A DNA stretch of 64,000 nt from CAZNPW01 sp964575185 (GTDB taxonomy: Bacteria > Pseudomonadota > Alphaproteobacteria > Rhodobacterales > Rhodobacteraceae): positions 1 to 64,000 of the forward strand of contig CAZNPW010000003.1 in NCBI GenBank assembly GCA_964575185.1, given 5' to 3'. Position numbers and translations under genes: made by a program. Positions 1 to 8,944 of the stretch are shown piece by piece (the stretch's first letter is position 1; every line of letters starts with the position of its first letter). The notes beneath the pieces were generated by a model, which saw only the letters and a list, made by a program, of their open reading frames with translations, had not been told where the DNA came from and did no database searches.

Positions 1-214
1 CGTTCTTGTAGGCCTCGCGGTCGAAGTTGGTGTACTGGATGTCGATCTCGGGGTTGGCGGCCTCGAAATCGGCGATCAGCGCCTCCATCGCGGCCAGCGG
101 AATCGGGTCGTAGTCGCCGTTGTAGGTCACGACGCGCTTTTCCTGCGCAAGGCCGGCGGTGCTGGCGAGCAGCATCGCCACGAGCGCCAGCGCGCCCGCT
201 TTCTTATGGACCAT
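1..214 (-). CDS. ABC transporter substrate-binding protein, 5' part only
   Basis: The first 71 codons of a leftward gene that runs off the window edge. It opens MVHKKAGALALVAMLLASTAGLA, a classic cleavable signal peptide ending at about residue 23 (GLA|QEKR). The mature start reads VVTYNGDYDPIPL and then a region typical of periplasmic solute-binding proteins (EALIADFEAANPEI). A GGAGG ribosome site lies just upstream of the ATG. The IclR regulator and the UgpC-like ATPase start divergently next door, so all three probably belong to one sugar or glycerol-phosphate type uptake locus. The substrate cannot be told from this fragment. Confidence 0.75.
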   Translation of the reverse strand, partial: MVHKKAGALALVAMLLASTAGLAQEKRVVTYNGDYDPIPLAAMEALIADFEAANPEIDIQYTNFDREAYKN

Positions 215-317
215 GGTTTCCTCCCTTTGGTTCCATTATGTGAAACTCAGTCTTGAATATTGAAAACTATGAGCGGCTGCGTCTATCCTGTCAACCGGGA
301 AGGGGAGGTCCCGCCGG

Positions 318-1118
318 ATGGCCGCGGAGGCGATGACGCAGAGGGCAGGCGACGGAACCGTGGGCAAGGCGCTCGACGTGCTCGACATGGTCGCGGCTGC
401 TGGGCGGCCGGTGCGGTTTTCCGACCTGCTGGCGCGTTCCCCCTACCCCAAGGCCACGCTCTACCGCTTCCTGCAGACGCTGACCCATCAGGGGATGCTG
501 ACCTACGACCCCGAGCGGCAGCTTTACGCGTTGGGGGTCAGGCTCGTCCGCCTCGCCCATGCGGCCTGGGCGCAGTCGAGCCTGGCGCCCATCGCAAGGC
601 CATGGATCGAAACGCTTTCCGCGGATGTGGGCGAGACGATCCACCTTGCGCAGATGGACGGCGCGCAGGTGCTGTATGTCGACAAGCGCAACGCCACGCG
701 GCCGGTGGAGATGTATTCGCAGGCGGGCAAGATCGGGCCGGCCTACTGCACCGGCGTCGGCAAGGCGATGCTCGCGCATCTCGCCCCCGACGCGCTGGAG
801 GATGCCATCGCGCGGCAGTCCTTTCACCCCTTCACCCGCCACACCCTGGCGACGCCCGAGGCGCTGCGCGGCGAGCTCCGGGCGATTCGCGCCCGCGGCC
901 ACGCCATCGACCGCGAGGAGCACGAGCCGGGGATCATCTGCATCGCGGTTCCGATTCTGACCGCCTCCGGCCGGGTGATCGGCGCGCTGTCGGTCACCTC
1001 GACCACTGCGCGCACCTCGGTCGCGGCGATGGAGGGGCTCGCGCCGCAGCTGAAGGACACGGCCCGCCGGATCGCGGCGGAGGCGGAAAGCTGGCGCTTT
1101 CCCGACAACAACACCTAG
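318..1118 (+). CDS. IclR-family transcriptional regulator
   Basis: A 266-residue protein with the IclR layout. An N-terminal winged helix-turn-helix spans about residues 15-75 (KALDVLDMVAAAGRPVRFSDL, YPKATLYRFLQTL). The C-terminal effector domain spans about 85-255 and includes the family signature around GVGKAMLAHL and the EHEPGIICIAVPI stretch. The first ATG has a GGGGAGG site about 8 bases upstream; the ATG at 333 is an alternative start. It sits between a divergent substrate-binding gene and a co-directional ABC ATPase gene only 12 bases downstream, so it is likely the local regulator of that transporter. The ligand is unknown. Confidence 0.88.
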   Translation: MAAEAMTQRAGDGTVGKALDVLDMVAAAGRPVRFSDLLARSPYPKATLYRFLQTLTHQGMLTYDPERQLYALGVRLVRLAHAAWAQSSLAPIARPWIETLSADVGETIHLAQMDGAQVLYVDKRNATRPVEMYSQAGKIGPAYCTGVGKAMLAHLAPDALEDAIARQSFHPFTRHTLATPEALRGELRAIRARGHAIDREEHEPGIICIAVPILTASGRVIGALSVTSTTARTSVAAMEGLAPQLKDTARRIAAEAESWRFPDNNT

Positions 1119-1130
1119 GGGGGACAGGGG

Positions 1131-2183
1131 ATGTCAGGGGTCACGCTGCAGAATGTGGTCAAGCGGTTCGGCGAGGTCAGCGTCATCCACGGCGTCGACC
1201 TGAGCGTCGCGGACGGCGAGTTCTGCGTCTTCGTCGGCCCGTCGGGCTGCGGCAAGTCCACGCTTTTGCGCATGGTCGCGGGGCTGGAGGAGACGACCGC
1301 CGGCGCGATCCGCATCGGCGGGCGGGACGTCACCCACGTCGACGCCTCCGAACGCGGGGTGGCGATGGTGTTCCAGACCTATGCGCTCTACCCCCACATG
1401 ACGGTGGCCGAGAACATGGGGTTCGGCCTGAAGATGACCGGCCACCCCCGCGCCGAGATCGACCGCAAGGTCGGCGAGGCGGCGCGGATCCTGAAGCTCG
1501 ACCCGCTGATGGCCCGCAAGCCGAAGGCGCTGTCGGGCGGCCAGCGGCAGCGCGTGGCGATCGGGCGGGCGATCGTGCGGGGGCCGGAGGTGTTCCTGTT
1601 CGACGAACCCCTGTCGAACCTTGACGCCGAGCTGCGGGTGGAGATGCGGGTCGAGATCGCGCGCCTGCACCGCGAGATCGGCGCGACGATGATCTACGTC
1701 ACGCACGACCAGGTGGAGGCGATGACGCTCGCCGACAAGATCGTCGTCCTGCGGGCCGGACGGGTGGAGCAGGTGGGCCGCCCGCTCGACCTCTATCACG
1801 ACCCCGACAACCGCTTCGTCGCGGGCTTCATCGGCAGCCCGTCGATGAACTTCGTGGCTGCGACGGTCGAGGGTGCCTCCGCCGCCGCCCCCGGCCTCGC
1901 CCGGCCGGTGCCGATGGCCGTGCGCCTGCCCGCTGCGGGCGCGGTCACGCTGGGCCTGCGGCCGCAGCACCTGTCGGTCGCGGCGGGCGCGACCCACAAG
2001 GTCGAGCTGACCGAGGCCCTGGGGGGCGTGGCCTACATCCACGTCACCGGCCCGACCGGCGAGAAGCTGGTGATCGAATCGAAGGACGACCCGCGGGTCG
2101 GCCCCGGCGACATGGTGGGCATCGGCTTCGACCCCGCGCATGTCTTCGCCTTCGACGCAGAAAGCGGGGCGCGGCTGCGGTAA
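1131..2183 (+). CDS. ABC transporter ATP-binding protein, UgpC/MsmX-like
   Basis: A 350-residue cytoplasmic ATPase of the carbohydrate-importer class. It has Walker A GPSGCGKST at about residue 37, the Q-loop region VFQTYALYPHMTV, the signature LSGGQRQRV, Walker B VFLFDEPLSNLD and the H-loop THDQ. A C-terminal OB/TOBE regulatory domain runs from about residue 240 (LGLRPQHL). Such ATPases energise sugar, polyol or glycerol-3-phosphate importers. The gene follows the IclR gene by 12 bases with a GGGGACAGGGG leader, suggesting co-transcription. No permease genes lie on this side, so they are probably beyond the left edge with the binding protein. Confidence 0.92.
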   Translation: MSGVTLQNVVKRFGEVSVIHGVDLSVADGEFCVFVGPSGCGKSTLLRMVAGLEETTAGAIRIGGRDVTHVDASERGVAMVFQTYALYPHMTVAENMGFGLKMTGHPRAEIDRKVGEAARILKLDPLMARKPKALSGGQRQRVAIGRAIVRGPEVFLFDEPLSNLDAELRVEMRVEIARLHREIGATMIYVTHDQVEAMTLADKIVVLRAGRVEQVGRPLDLYHDPDNRFVAGFIGSPSMNFVAATVEGASAAAPGLARPVPMAVRLPAAGAVTLGLRPQHLSVAAGATHKVELTEALGGVAYIHVTGPTGEKLVIESKDDPRVGPGDMVGIGFDPAHVFAFDAESGARLR

Positions 2184-2202
2184 CGCCCGCGGCGGAGTCA
2201 GG

Positions 2203-2258
2203 ACCGGGGGTTTCACACCCCCGGACCCCCGTGGAGTATTTGAGCCGGAATGAGGGCA
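2203..2258. repeat. Intergenic hairpin repeat, copy 1
   Basis: An imperfect element of about 55 bp: a CCGGGGG-loop-CCCCCGG stem followed by CCCCCGTGGAGTATTTG and a GGAATGAGGG tail. A second copy lies inverted at 14,721-14,779. Elements of this type are common between genes in Rhodobacteraceae. Here it follows the ABC ATPase and may act as its terminator. The rest of the 351-bp gap (2,184-2,534) shows no convincing gene or RNA. Confidence 0.6.
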
Positions 2259-2534
2259 GGGGCTGAGGTGCGGCCCCGGGACGGAGGCCGCGCACGGCGG
2301 CGCGGTGCATCGGCCGGTGCCGTGCGCGGAACCGTGCCCCGCCGGCGGCGTCACCGTCATCCTCGGCGCAGGCCGGGCAGGCCAGGCCCGGCTCGCGGTC
2401 CGCTGCGGCGGACGGGCACGGGGCGCGCGGCGGCAGGCGCTGCGGGTGAGTGCCGCGGTTCTCCCCGGCCGATCGCCGCCGTCGCCCCCCCGCAAGCGGT
2501 TGACCGGACCGCCGCCCTGCGCGATGGAACGGGC

Positions 2535-3140
2535 ATGGCCGACACCGCGCTGATCGTCATCGACGTCCAGAACGACTTCTGCCCCGGCGGCGCGCTGGCG
2601 GTGGACGGCGGCGATGCGATCGTCCCGCGCGTCAACGCGCTCATGGCCGACCACCCGGTGCGCGTGCTGACCCAGGACTGGCACCCGGCCGACCACGCGA
2701 GCTTTGCCGCGAACCACCCCGGCGCCGCGCCCTTCAGCCTGACGACCATGCCCTACGGCCCCCAGGTCCTCTGGCCGGTGCACTGCGTTCAGGGCACGCC
2801 GGGCGCGGCCTTCCATCCCGGCCTGCGCACCGACCCGGCCGACCTGATCCTGCGCAAGGGCTTTCGCGCCGCGATCGACAGCTATTCGGCCTTCTTCGAG
2901 AACGACCGCACCACGCCGACCGGGCTTGACGGCTACCTCCGGGCCCGCGGGGTGGCGCGGCTGCTGCTTGTGGGGCTTGCGACCGATTACTGCGTCGCCT
3001 TCTCGGCGCTCGATGCGCGGCGGCTGGGATATGCGGTCACGGTCGACCTTTCCGCTTGCCGCGCGATCGACCTGAACGGCAGTCTGGCGCAGGCGATGCG
3101 GCAGTTGCGCGAGGCCGAGGTGGCGTTGACGGGCCCTTAA
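2535..3140 (+). CDS. pncA: Nicotinamidase (isochorismatase-like hydrolase)
   Basis: A 201-residue protein that should convert nicotinamide to nicotinic acid in NAD salvage. The catalytic Asp sits in ALIVIDVQNDFCPGGAL (about residue 10). The metal-binding motif is TQDWHPADHASF, the catalytic Lys is in ILRKGF, and the nucleophilic Cys is in LATDYCVAFSALDA. The open frame extends upstream to 2250, but family alignment clearly begins at this ATG (MADTALIVID). The presence of pncB 2.4 kb downstream supports a shared NAD-salvage role. Confidence 0.93.
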   Translation: MADTALIVIDVQNDFCPGGALAVDGGDAIVPRVNALMADHPVRVLTQDWHPADHASFAANHPGAAPFSLTTMPYGPQVLWPVHCVQGTPGAAFHPGLRTDPADLILRKGFRAAIDSYSAFFENDRTTPTGLDGYLRARGVARLLLVGLATDYCVAFSALDARRLGYAVTVDLSACRAIDLNGSLAQAMRQLREAEVALTGP

Positions 3141-3185
3141 GGACTATCGCCCCAGGGTGGCGCACCGCAGCCGGGGGGCGACCGC

Positions 3186-5462
3186 TTGCACGAATCGATG
3201 ACTCCGCGCGACGGGCGGTCGGACCGGCTCCTCGACCTGCAACGGTTCGAAGCGCGCAGCAGCCCGAACGGCCTGCTGCTGCGCTATTGCGCGGCCCGGC
3301 CGCGGCACCTGGCCGCGCGGCAGGCCATTGCTGTGGTCGCGGGTCTGACCTTCATGGCGCTGGAAAGCGCATGGGCGGGGGCCGCGATCCTGGTGCTGTG
3401 CGTCGGCGGCGACTTCGTCGACAGCGTGTTCTGCGCCCGCATCGCCCGGGCCTGGCGCGACGGCATCCTGCCTCCCCGCATGCGGATCGCCATCCGCCTG
3501 TCGGGTGCGCTGCAGGCGCTGACCATCGCGGTCAGCGCCGCGCTCGCCTGGGCGGTGTCCGAAGACGTGCGGGTGGAGTTCTACGTGACCGCCTTCCTCG
3601 TCGGCGCGGTCATCAACGCGGGTCTGATCCGCCCCTTCGACCCCAAGACCGGCAACCTGAAGCTCGCGATCCTGGCCGGCACCTGGGCGCTTCTGAACGT
3701 GAAGGAGGCCGCGCTGTCGGCCGACCTGGCCGCGTGGTTCGCCTTCCAGGCCTACTACCTCGTCGCCTCGGCGATGCTGGCCTTCGCCAGCTTCACCTTC
3801 CTGCGCTTCGTCGACGCGACCTTCGCCAAGCGCAAGGTGATCGAGCGCGACCTGCTGCGCAACCAGCTCGCGCTGCAATCGTCACAAGCCGCGCTGATCG
3901 AGCGCGAGGCGCAGGCGCGCAGGCTCGCGGTCGTGGCCGAGCAGGCGAGCGATTCGATCTTCATCTGCGACCGCCGCGGCCGGATCGAATGGGTGAACGA
4001 CATGTTCACGCGGGTGACCGGCTACACGCGCGACGAGGCGGTGGGGCAGGCCCCCGGCGTGCTGATGGCCACCCCCGACGCCGACCCGGAGGTGGTGGCA
4101 GGCCTTCTCGCCGCCCGGGCCGCGGCGCGGCCGCACCGGGCCGAGGTGCTGTGCCGTATCCGCGACGGGCGCGACATCTGGATGGAGGTCGCGCTGACGC
4201 CGATCTGGAACCTCGACGGCACGCACGGCGGGACGATCCAGGTCGAACGCGACATGACCGACGCCAAGGCGCGCGAGGCGGCGCTCGCCCGCGCCAACGC
4301 CGAGGCGCGCGCGGCGGCCGAGGCGAAAAGCCGCTTCCTGGCCACCATGAGCCACGAGATCCGCACGCCGATGAACGGCGTGATCGGCATGGCGGATCTT
4401 CTGTCGCGGACCAGCCTGACCGGCGAACAGCGCGGCTACCTCGACGCCATCGTCGAATCGGGCGAGGCGCTTTTGGCGCTGATCAACGACATCCTCGACC
4501 TGACCAAGCTGCAGTCGGGCAAGGTCGAGATCGCGGCCGAGCCCTTCGATCTCGCCGCCACGGTCACCGGGGTGACGACGCTGCTCGGGCCGATCGCCGC
4601 GCGCAAGGAGATCGCGCTCCAGGCCGACACCGGGCCGCCGCTGTGGGTCGCGGGTGACGCCGGGCGGGTGCGGCAGATCCTTCTGAATCTTGTGGGCAAC
4701 GCGGTGAAGTTCACCAGCCGTGGCGGCGTCAGCGTGCGCCTGTCGCGCGACGGCGCGGTGACGCGGATCGCCGTCACCGACACCGGGATCGGCATCGCGC
4801 CGGAACGGCTGGGCAGCATCTTCGACGCCTTCACCCAGGCCGACGGCGCGATCACCCGCGCCTTCGGCGGCACGGGCCTCGGCCTCACCATCTCGCGCAT
4901 GCTGGCGCAGGCGATGGGCGGCGAGGTTTCGGTGACCTCGGCCCCGGGCCAGGGCAGCACCTTCACGCTGAGCCTGCCGCTGCGCGCCGCCGCGCCGCTG
5001 GTCGCCAGCGACCCGGAGACCGGGGCCGAATGGCCCCCGCGCAACCCGATCCGCGTGCTGATGGCCGAAGACAACGCGACGAACCGGCTGATCCTCGCCA
5101 GGATGATCGGCGGCCCGGGCGTCACGCTCGACGAGGTCGAGAACGGCGCCGACGCGGTGGCGCAGTACTGCGAGACGCGGCCGGACCTCGTCGTCATGGA
5201 CATGCAGATGCCGGTGATGGACGGGCTGACCGCGCTGCGCCACCTGCGCGAGATCGAACGCACGCGGGGCCTGCCGCGCTGCCCCGTCATCGTGCTGACC
5301 GCCAACGCCTTCCGCGAGGACGAACGCGCGAGCTTTGCCGCCGATGCCGACGCCTTCCAGACCAAGCCCGTGAAACGCCGGGTGTTCCTGCAACAGGCCG
5401 CGGCCCTGATCGAAGCCCGCCGGGACACCGCGGCTTTCCCCGCCGCCCGAGGCTTGGCATAA
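3186..5462 (+). CDS. Hybrid sensor histidine kinase/response regulator with PAS domain
   Basis: A 758-residue membrane-anchored signalling protein. Hydrophobic segments fill residues 35-185. A PAS domain lies at about 250-370 (DSIFICDRRGRIEWVNDMF). The dimerisation/phosphoacceptor domain carries His390 in MSHEIRTPMNGVIGM. The ATPase domain has an N box (NLVGNAVKF), a G1 box (DTGIGIA) and a G2 box (GGTGLGL). A C-terminal receiver from about 620 carries Asp672 in VVMDMQMPVMDG and Lys in TKPV. The frame opens with TTG, which is well spaced from a GGGGGG stretch; an ATG lies 12 bases further in. It sits between pncA and pncB, but no functional link to NAD metabolism is visible. The signal sensed is unknown. 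Confidence 0.92.
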   Translation: MHESMTPRDGRSDRLLDLQRFEARSSPNGLLLRYCAARPRHLAARQAIAVVAGLTFMALESAWAGAAILVLCVGGDFVDSVFCARIARAWRDGILPPRMRIAIRLSGALQALTIAVSAALAWAVSEDVRVEFYVTAFLVGAVINAGLIRPFDPKTGNLKLAILAGTWALLNVKEAALSADLAAWFAFQAYYLVASAMLAFASFTFLRFVDATFAKRKVIERDLLRNQLALQSSQAALIEREAQARRLAVVAEQASDSIFICDRRGRIEWVNDMFTRVTGYTRDEAVGQAPGVLMATPDADPEVVAGLLAARAAARPHRAEVLCRIRDGRDIWMEVALTPIWNLDGTHGGTIQVERDMTDAKAREAALARANAEARAAAEAKSRFLATMSHEIRTPMNGVIGMADLLSRTSLTGEQRGYLDAIVESGEALLALINDILDLTKLQSGKVEIAAEPFDLAATVTGVTTLLGPIAARKEIALQADTGPPLWVAGDAGRVRQILLNLVGNAVKFTSRGGVSVRLSRDGAVTRIAVTDTGIGIAPERLGSIFDAFTQADGAITRAFGGTGLGLTISRMLAQAMGGEVSVTSAPGQGSTFTLSLPLRAAAPLVASDPETGAEWPPRNPIRVLMAEDNATNRLILARMIGGPGVTLDEVENGADAVAQYCETRPDLVVMDMQMPVMDGLTALRHLREIERTRGLPRCPVIVLTANAFREDERASFAADADAFQTKPVKRRVFLQQAAALIEARRDTAAFPAARGLA

Positions 5463-5516
5463 GGGCCTCTTGCGCCGGAGCCTGCATCGCAGGACCCGCG
5501 CCATCTGGGGCACGCC

Positions 5517-6809
5517 ATGGTCGACATCGCCGCACGGGTCTGGAACCACCGCTGGAAGATCGACCCGATCGTGCGGTCGCTGATCGACACCGATTTCTAC
5601 AAGCTCCTGATGTGCCAGTCGATCTTCCGCAACCGGCCGGACACGACCGTCACCTTCAGCCTGATCAACCGGTCGGCCGACGTGCCGCTCGCCCGGCTGG
5701 TCGACGAGGGCGAGCTGCGCGAGCACCTCGACCACACGCGGAGCCTCACGCTCGCGCGCGGGGAAAGCACCTGGCTGCGCGGCAACACCTTCTACGGCAA
5801 GCGCCAGATGTTCCGGCCCGACTTCATGGCCTGGCTCGAAGGCCACCGCCTGCCCGCCTACCACCTGGAACGCCGCGGCGACCAGTATGCGCTGACCTTC
5901 GAGGGCCGCTGGCACGAGGTCATGCTGTGGGAGATCCCCGCGCTCGCCATCCTGATGGAGCTGCGCTCGCGCGCCGTGCTCGGCACCATGGCGCGGTTCG
6001 AGCTGCAGATCCTCTATGCCCGCGCGATGACCCGCATCTGGGAGAAGGTGCAGCGCCTGCGCCAGACCCCGGGCCTGCGGATCGCCGACTTCGGCACCCG
6101 GCGGCGGCACAGCTTCCTGTGGCAGGACTGGTGCGTGCAGGCGATGCAGGAGGGGCTGGGGGACGCCTTCACCGGCACCTCGAACTGCCTGATCGCGCAG
6201 CGCCGCGACATCGAGGCGATCGGCACCAACGCGCACGAGCTGCCGATGGTCTATGCGGCGCTCGCGCGCAGCGACGCCGAGCTTGCGGCGGCCCCCTACA
6301 AGGTGCTCGCCGACTGGCACGAGGAACACGACGGCAACCTGCGGATCATCCTGCCCGACACCTTCGGCACCGCGGGCTTCCTGAAGAACGCGCCCGACTG
6401 GCTGGCCGGCTGGACCGGCATCCGCATCGACTCAGGCGACCCGGCCGCCGCGACCGAAACCGCGATCCGCTGGTGGCAGGACCGCGGCGAGGACCCGCGG
6501 ACGAAGCTCGTCATCTTCTCCGACGGGCTCGACGTGGCCGAGATCGAACGCCTGCACGCCCGCTTCGCCGGGCGGGTCAAGGTCGGCTTCGGCTGGGGCA
6601 CGATGCTGACGAACGACTTCCGCGGCCTCGCGCCGGACGACGCGCTGGCCCCGTTCAGCCTGGTCTGCAAGGCGGTCGGTGCCGACGGCCGCCCGACCGT
6701 CAAGCTGTCCGACAACCCGAACAAGGCGCTCGGCCCGGCGGCCGAGGTCGCGCGCTACAAGCGCGTCTTCGGCGTCGGCGCGCAGGTCCCGGTCCCGGTG
6801 CAGGTCTGA
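5517..6809 (+). CDS. pncB: Nicotinate phosphoribosyltransferase
   Basis: A 430-residue enzyme joining nicotinate and PRPP to give nicotinate mononucleotide, the committing step of the Preiss-Handler NAD pathway. Family signatures are clear: LIDTDFYKLLMCQSIF near residue 25, ADFGTRRRHSF near 190, TGTSNCL near 222, IRIDSGDPAAATE near 305, and the KLSDNPNKALG tail. The length matches bacterial PncB. It follows the histidine kinase by 54 bases and converges with the kinase gene at 6,825 with only 15 bases between. Confidence 0.95.
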   Translation: MVDIAARVWNHRWKIDPIVRSLIDTDFYKLLMCQSIFRNRPDTTVTFSLINRSADVPLARLVDEGELREHLDHTRSLTLARGESTWLRGNTFYGKRQMFRPDFMAWLEGHRLPAYHLERRGDQYALTFEGRWHEVMLWEIPALAILMELRSRAVLGTMARFELQILYARAMTRIWEKVQRLRQTPGLRIADFGTRRRHSFLWQDWCVQAMQEGLGDAFTGTSNCLIAQRRDIEAIGTNAHELPMVYAALARSDAELAAAPYKVLADWHEEHDGNLRIILPDTFGTAGFLKNAPDWLAGWTGIRIDSGDPAAATETAIRWWQDRGEDPRTKLVIFSDGLDVAEIERLHARFAGRVKVGFGWGTMLTNDFRGLAPDDALAPFSLVCKAVGADGRPTVKLSDNPNKALGPAAEVARYKRVFGVGAQVPVPVQV

Positions 6810-6824
6810 CGGCGGGCCCGGGCC

Positions 6825-7745
6825 CTATCCCAGCACCGCCCGCGTCCACATCACGGCGCGCGCGATGTGGCTGCGGTGGATCGGGTCGCCCGGGGCCAGC
6901 CGCGGCGCGGTCCAGCCGACCGAGGCGCAGACGCGGGCGAGCGTGAAGAGGTCGACCTCCGCCGCCGTCACGCCGCCGCCGTAGCCGTCCAGCAGCGCCC
7001 CGCGCAGGTCGTCGCGCGCGGGTTCGGCCAGGTTCTGCGACATGACCGTGCCGAGGTCGAAGCCGCGGAACCCGAAGCCGCTGTCGTCGAAGTCGATCAG
7101 CGCCAGCCGGTCGCCCCCCGCCTGCGCGGCGTCGCACAGCACGTTCTCGCGCAGCACGTCGGCGTGAATCAGCCCCGCCGCCGCGCCGCGGCCCGCAAGC
7201 CAGCCGGACAGCGCATCGCGCGCCGCGCGCAGGACCGACGCTTCGGCCGAGGCCAGCGCCGGGTGCTCCCAGAACCGCCCCCAGAGGGGCGCGTCCCCCA
7301 CCAGCCCGTCGCGATCCCAGCGGGGGCGCGCGAACCAGGCCGGCCGCACCAGTGCGTCGCTCGCGGCATGGACCTGCGCCAGCAGTCGGCCCAGCGCGGC
7401 ATGGCGGCGCAGGTGAAGCTCCACCGGTTCGGACAGAGGCACTCCCGCCGCACCCATCGGCGCGCCGTCGATCCAGGCCACGGCCGAGGCCGCGCGGCCG
7501 TCACCGGCCCACAGCAGATCACCCGCGCGCGTCGGCACCGGCGCGGGCACCGGCAGCCCGGCGGTGGCGAGCGCCCCGGTCCACCACAGCTCGGACCGGA
7601 TCGCGGCGTGGTCCTGATACCCCGCGCGGTGCAGGCGCAGCGCGGCGCGGCGGCCGTCGGGCAGCGCCATCTCGTAGACCGCATTCTCGCGCTGCGCGAT
7701 CAGCCGCAGGACGCGCCCGCCCCAGGCCGAAGCGGCATCGGTCAC
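6825..7745 (-). CDS. APH-family small-molecule kinase
   Basis: A 306-residue protein with the aminoglycoside/choline kinase fold. The catalytic loop reads GLIHADVLRENVLCD (about residues 185-200). The metal-binding motif is LALIDFDDSGFGFRGFDLG about 20 residues later. The N-lobe has ALRLHRAGYQ. The GTG start overlaps the stop of the upstream PLP-enzyme gene (GTGA), so the two are translationally coupled. In animals a related kinase (hydroxylysine kinase) works together with a class III phospho-lyase, so this pair may phosphorylate an amino alcohol or hydroxy-amino acid and then eliminate phosphate. Homoserine kinase-like or choline kinase activity is also possible. Confidence 0.82.
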   Translation of the reverse strand: MTDAASAWGGRVLRLIAQRENAVYEMALPDGRRAALRLHRAGYQDHAAIRSELWWTGALATAGLPVPAPVPTRAGDLLWAGDGRAASAVAWIDGAPMGAAGVPLSEPVELHLRRHAALGRLLAQVHAASDALVRPAWFARPRWDRDGLVGDAPLWGRFWEHPALASAEASVLRAARDALSGWLAGRGAAAGLIHADVLRENVLCDAAQAGGDRLALIDFDDSGFGFRGFDLGTVMSQNLAEPARDDLRGALLDGYGGGVTAAEVDLFTLARVCASVGWTAPRLAPGDPIHRSHIARAVMWTRAVLG

Positions 7746-8944
7746 GCGAGTTCCGCCGCCAGCGCGTCGGCGAGCATGTCGGCGTGGTCGGGGCCGAAGG
7801 GCAACGGTGGACGGATCTTCAAGGTCGCGCCGCCCGGGCCGATGCGGTTGAGGAGGAAACCGCGCGCGACCATGCGCTCCACCAGGTCGGCGACGAACGG
7901 GCCGTCCGTGAACTCCACCGCGTAGAACTGGCCGACCCCGCGGACCCCGCGCAGGCCCGGGTGCTGCAACCCGCGCAGGCGGCGCATGAGGTGCGCGTGC
8001 GTCGAAGCGGCGCGCGCGACCAGCCCCTCGGCCTCGATCACGTCGAGCACGGCCATGGCGGCGGCGGCCGAGACGGGGTTGCCGCCGAAGGTGTTGAAGT
8101 ACCCGAAGGCCCCGCGGAAGGCCGCCATGATGTCGGGCCGCGCCACCACGGCGGCCACCGGGTGGCCGTTGCCCATCGGCTTGCCCATCGTCACGATGTC
8201 GGGCGCAAATCCCAGCCAGTCGTGGCCCCAGAAGTGCGGCGCGACCCGGCCGAAGCCCGGCTGGACCTCGTCGGCGATCACCAGCCCGCCCTGCCCGCGC
8301 ACCACCGCGACGGCGGCGTCAAGGTAGCCCGGCGCGACCCCCGGCAGGCCCTCGTTGGCAAAGACCGGACAGACCATCAGGCTCGCGGGGCCGAAGCCCT
8401 TCGCGGCCAGGTCGGCGCAGGCGGCGGCGACGCCCGCCGCGAAATCCACCCCCGGCGCGGGGGCGGGCACCAGCCGGACGTGCGGCGCATAGCCCCCGAT
8501 CGGCGGGCGGCGGGTGGAAAGCTGGCTGACCGCGGCGGTGTTGCCGTGATAGGTGGCATCGGTCGCGATGATCCCGAGGCCCCCGTTCGCCGCCTGCGCC
8601 ATGCGCAGGGCGATGTCGTTCGCCTCGGAGCCGGTGCAGACCATGATCGCCTGGCTCAGCCCGTGGCCGAGCGTCGCCGTCAGCCGTTCGACGTAGTCCA
8701 GGACCAGCCCGTGCAGATAGCGCGTGTGGGTGTTCAGCGTCGCGGCCTGGCGCGCGATGGCCTCCACCACATGCGGGTGGCAGTGGCCGACATGCGCCAC
8801 GTTGTTGTAGCAGTCGAGATACCGTCGCCCGTCGGCGTCCCAGAGCCACACGCCCTCGCCCCGCACGATGTGCACGGGCCTGCGGTAGAAGGTCGGCACG
8901 TTGGGGCCGAGAAGGCGTTCGCGGCGCGCGAGAAGGTCACTCAT
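7742..8944 (-). CDS. Class III PLP-dependent aminotransferase or phospho-lyase
   Basis: A 400-residue fold-type I PLP enzyme. It shows the N-terminal GVWLWDADGRRYLDCYNNVAHVGHCHP, the cofactor-binding TGSEANDIALRMA, LVIADEVQPGFGR and the lysine region DIVTMGKPMGNGHP (Schiff-base Lys near residue 260). The overall pattern, with NNVAHVGH and NTHTRYLH, is closest to the AGXT2/ETNPPL group, which includes ethanolamine-phosphate and phosphohydroxylysine phospho-lyases. Coupling to the downstream kinase gene supports a kinase plus lyase pathway, but an ordinary omega-aminotransferase cannot be excluded. Its start overlaps the end of arfB by 8 bases. Confidence 0.88.
   Translation of the reverse strand: MSDLLARRERLLGPNVPTFYRRPVHIVRGEGVWLWDADGRRYLDCYNNVAHVGHCHPHVVEAIARQAATLNTHTRYLHGLVLDYVERLTATLGHGLSQAIMVCTGSEANDIALRMAQAANGGLGIIATDATYHGNTAAVSQLSTRRPPIGGYAPHVRLVPAPAPGVDFAAGVAAACADLAAKGFGPASLMVCPVFANEGLPGVAPGYLDAAVAVVRGQGGLVIADEVQPGFGRVAPHFWGHDWLGFAPDIVTMGKPMGNGHPVAAVVARPDIMAAFRGAFGYFNTFGGNPVSAAAAMAVLDVIEAEGLVARAASTHAHLMRRLRGLQHPGLRGVRGVGQFYAVEFTDGPFVADLVERMVARGFLLNRIGPGGATLKIRPPLPFGPDHADMLADALAAELA

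Noticed and set aside
2250..2534. In-frame upstream extension of pncA
   Set aside because: It is arginine-rich with no homology pattern. The enzyme family starts at the ATG at 2,535.
1134..2816. Very long open frames antisense to clear genes (also 3,882-6,329, 17,636-19,972, 27,559-29,856 and 31,800-35,168)
   Set aside because: They are His-, Arg- and Gly-rich shadows expected in GC-rich coding DNA and have no family features. The opposite strands encode recognisable proteins.
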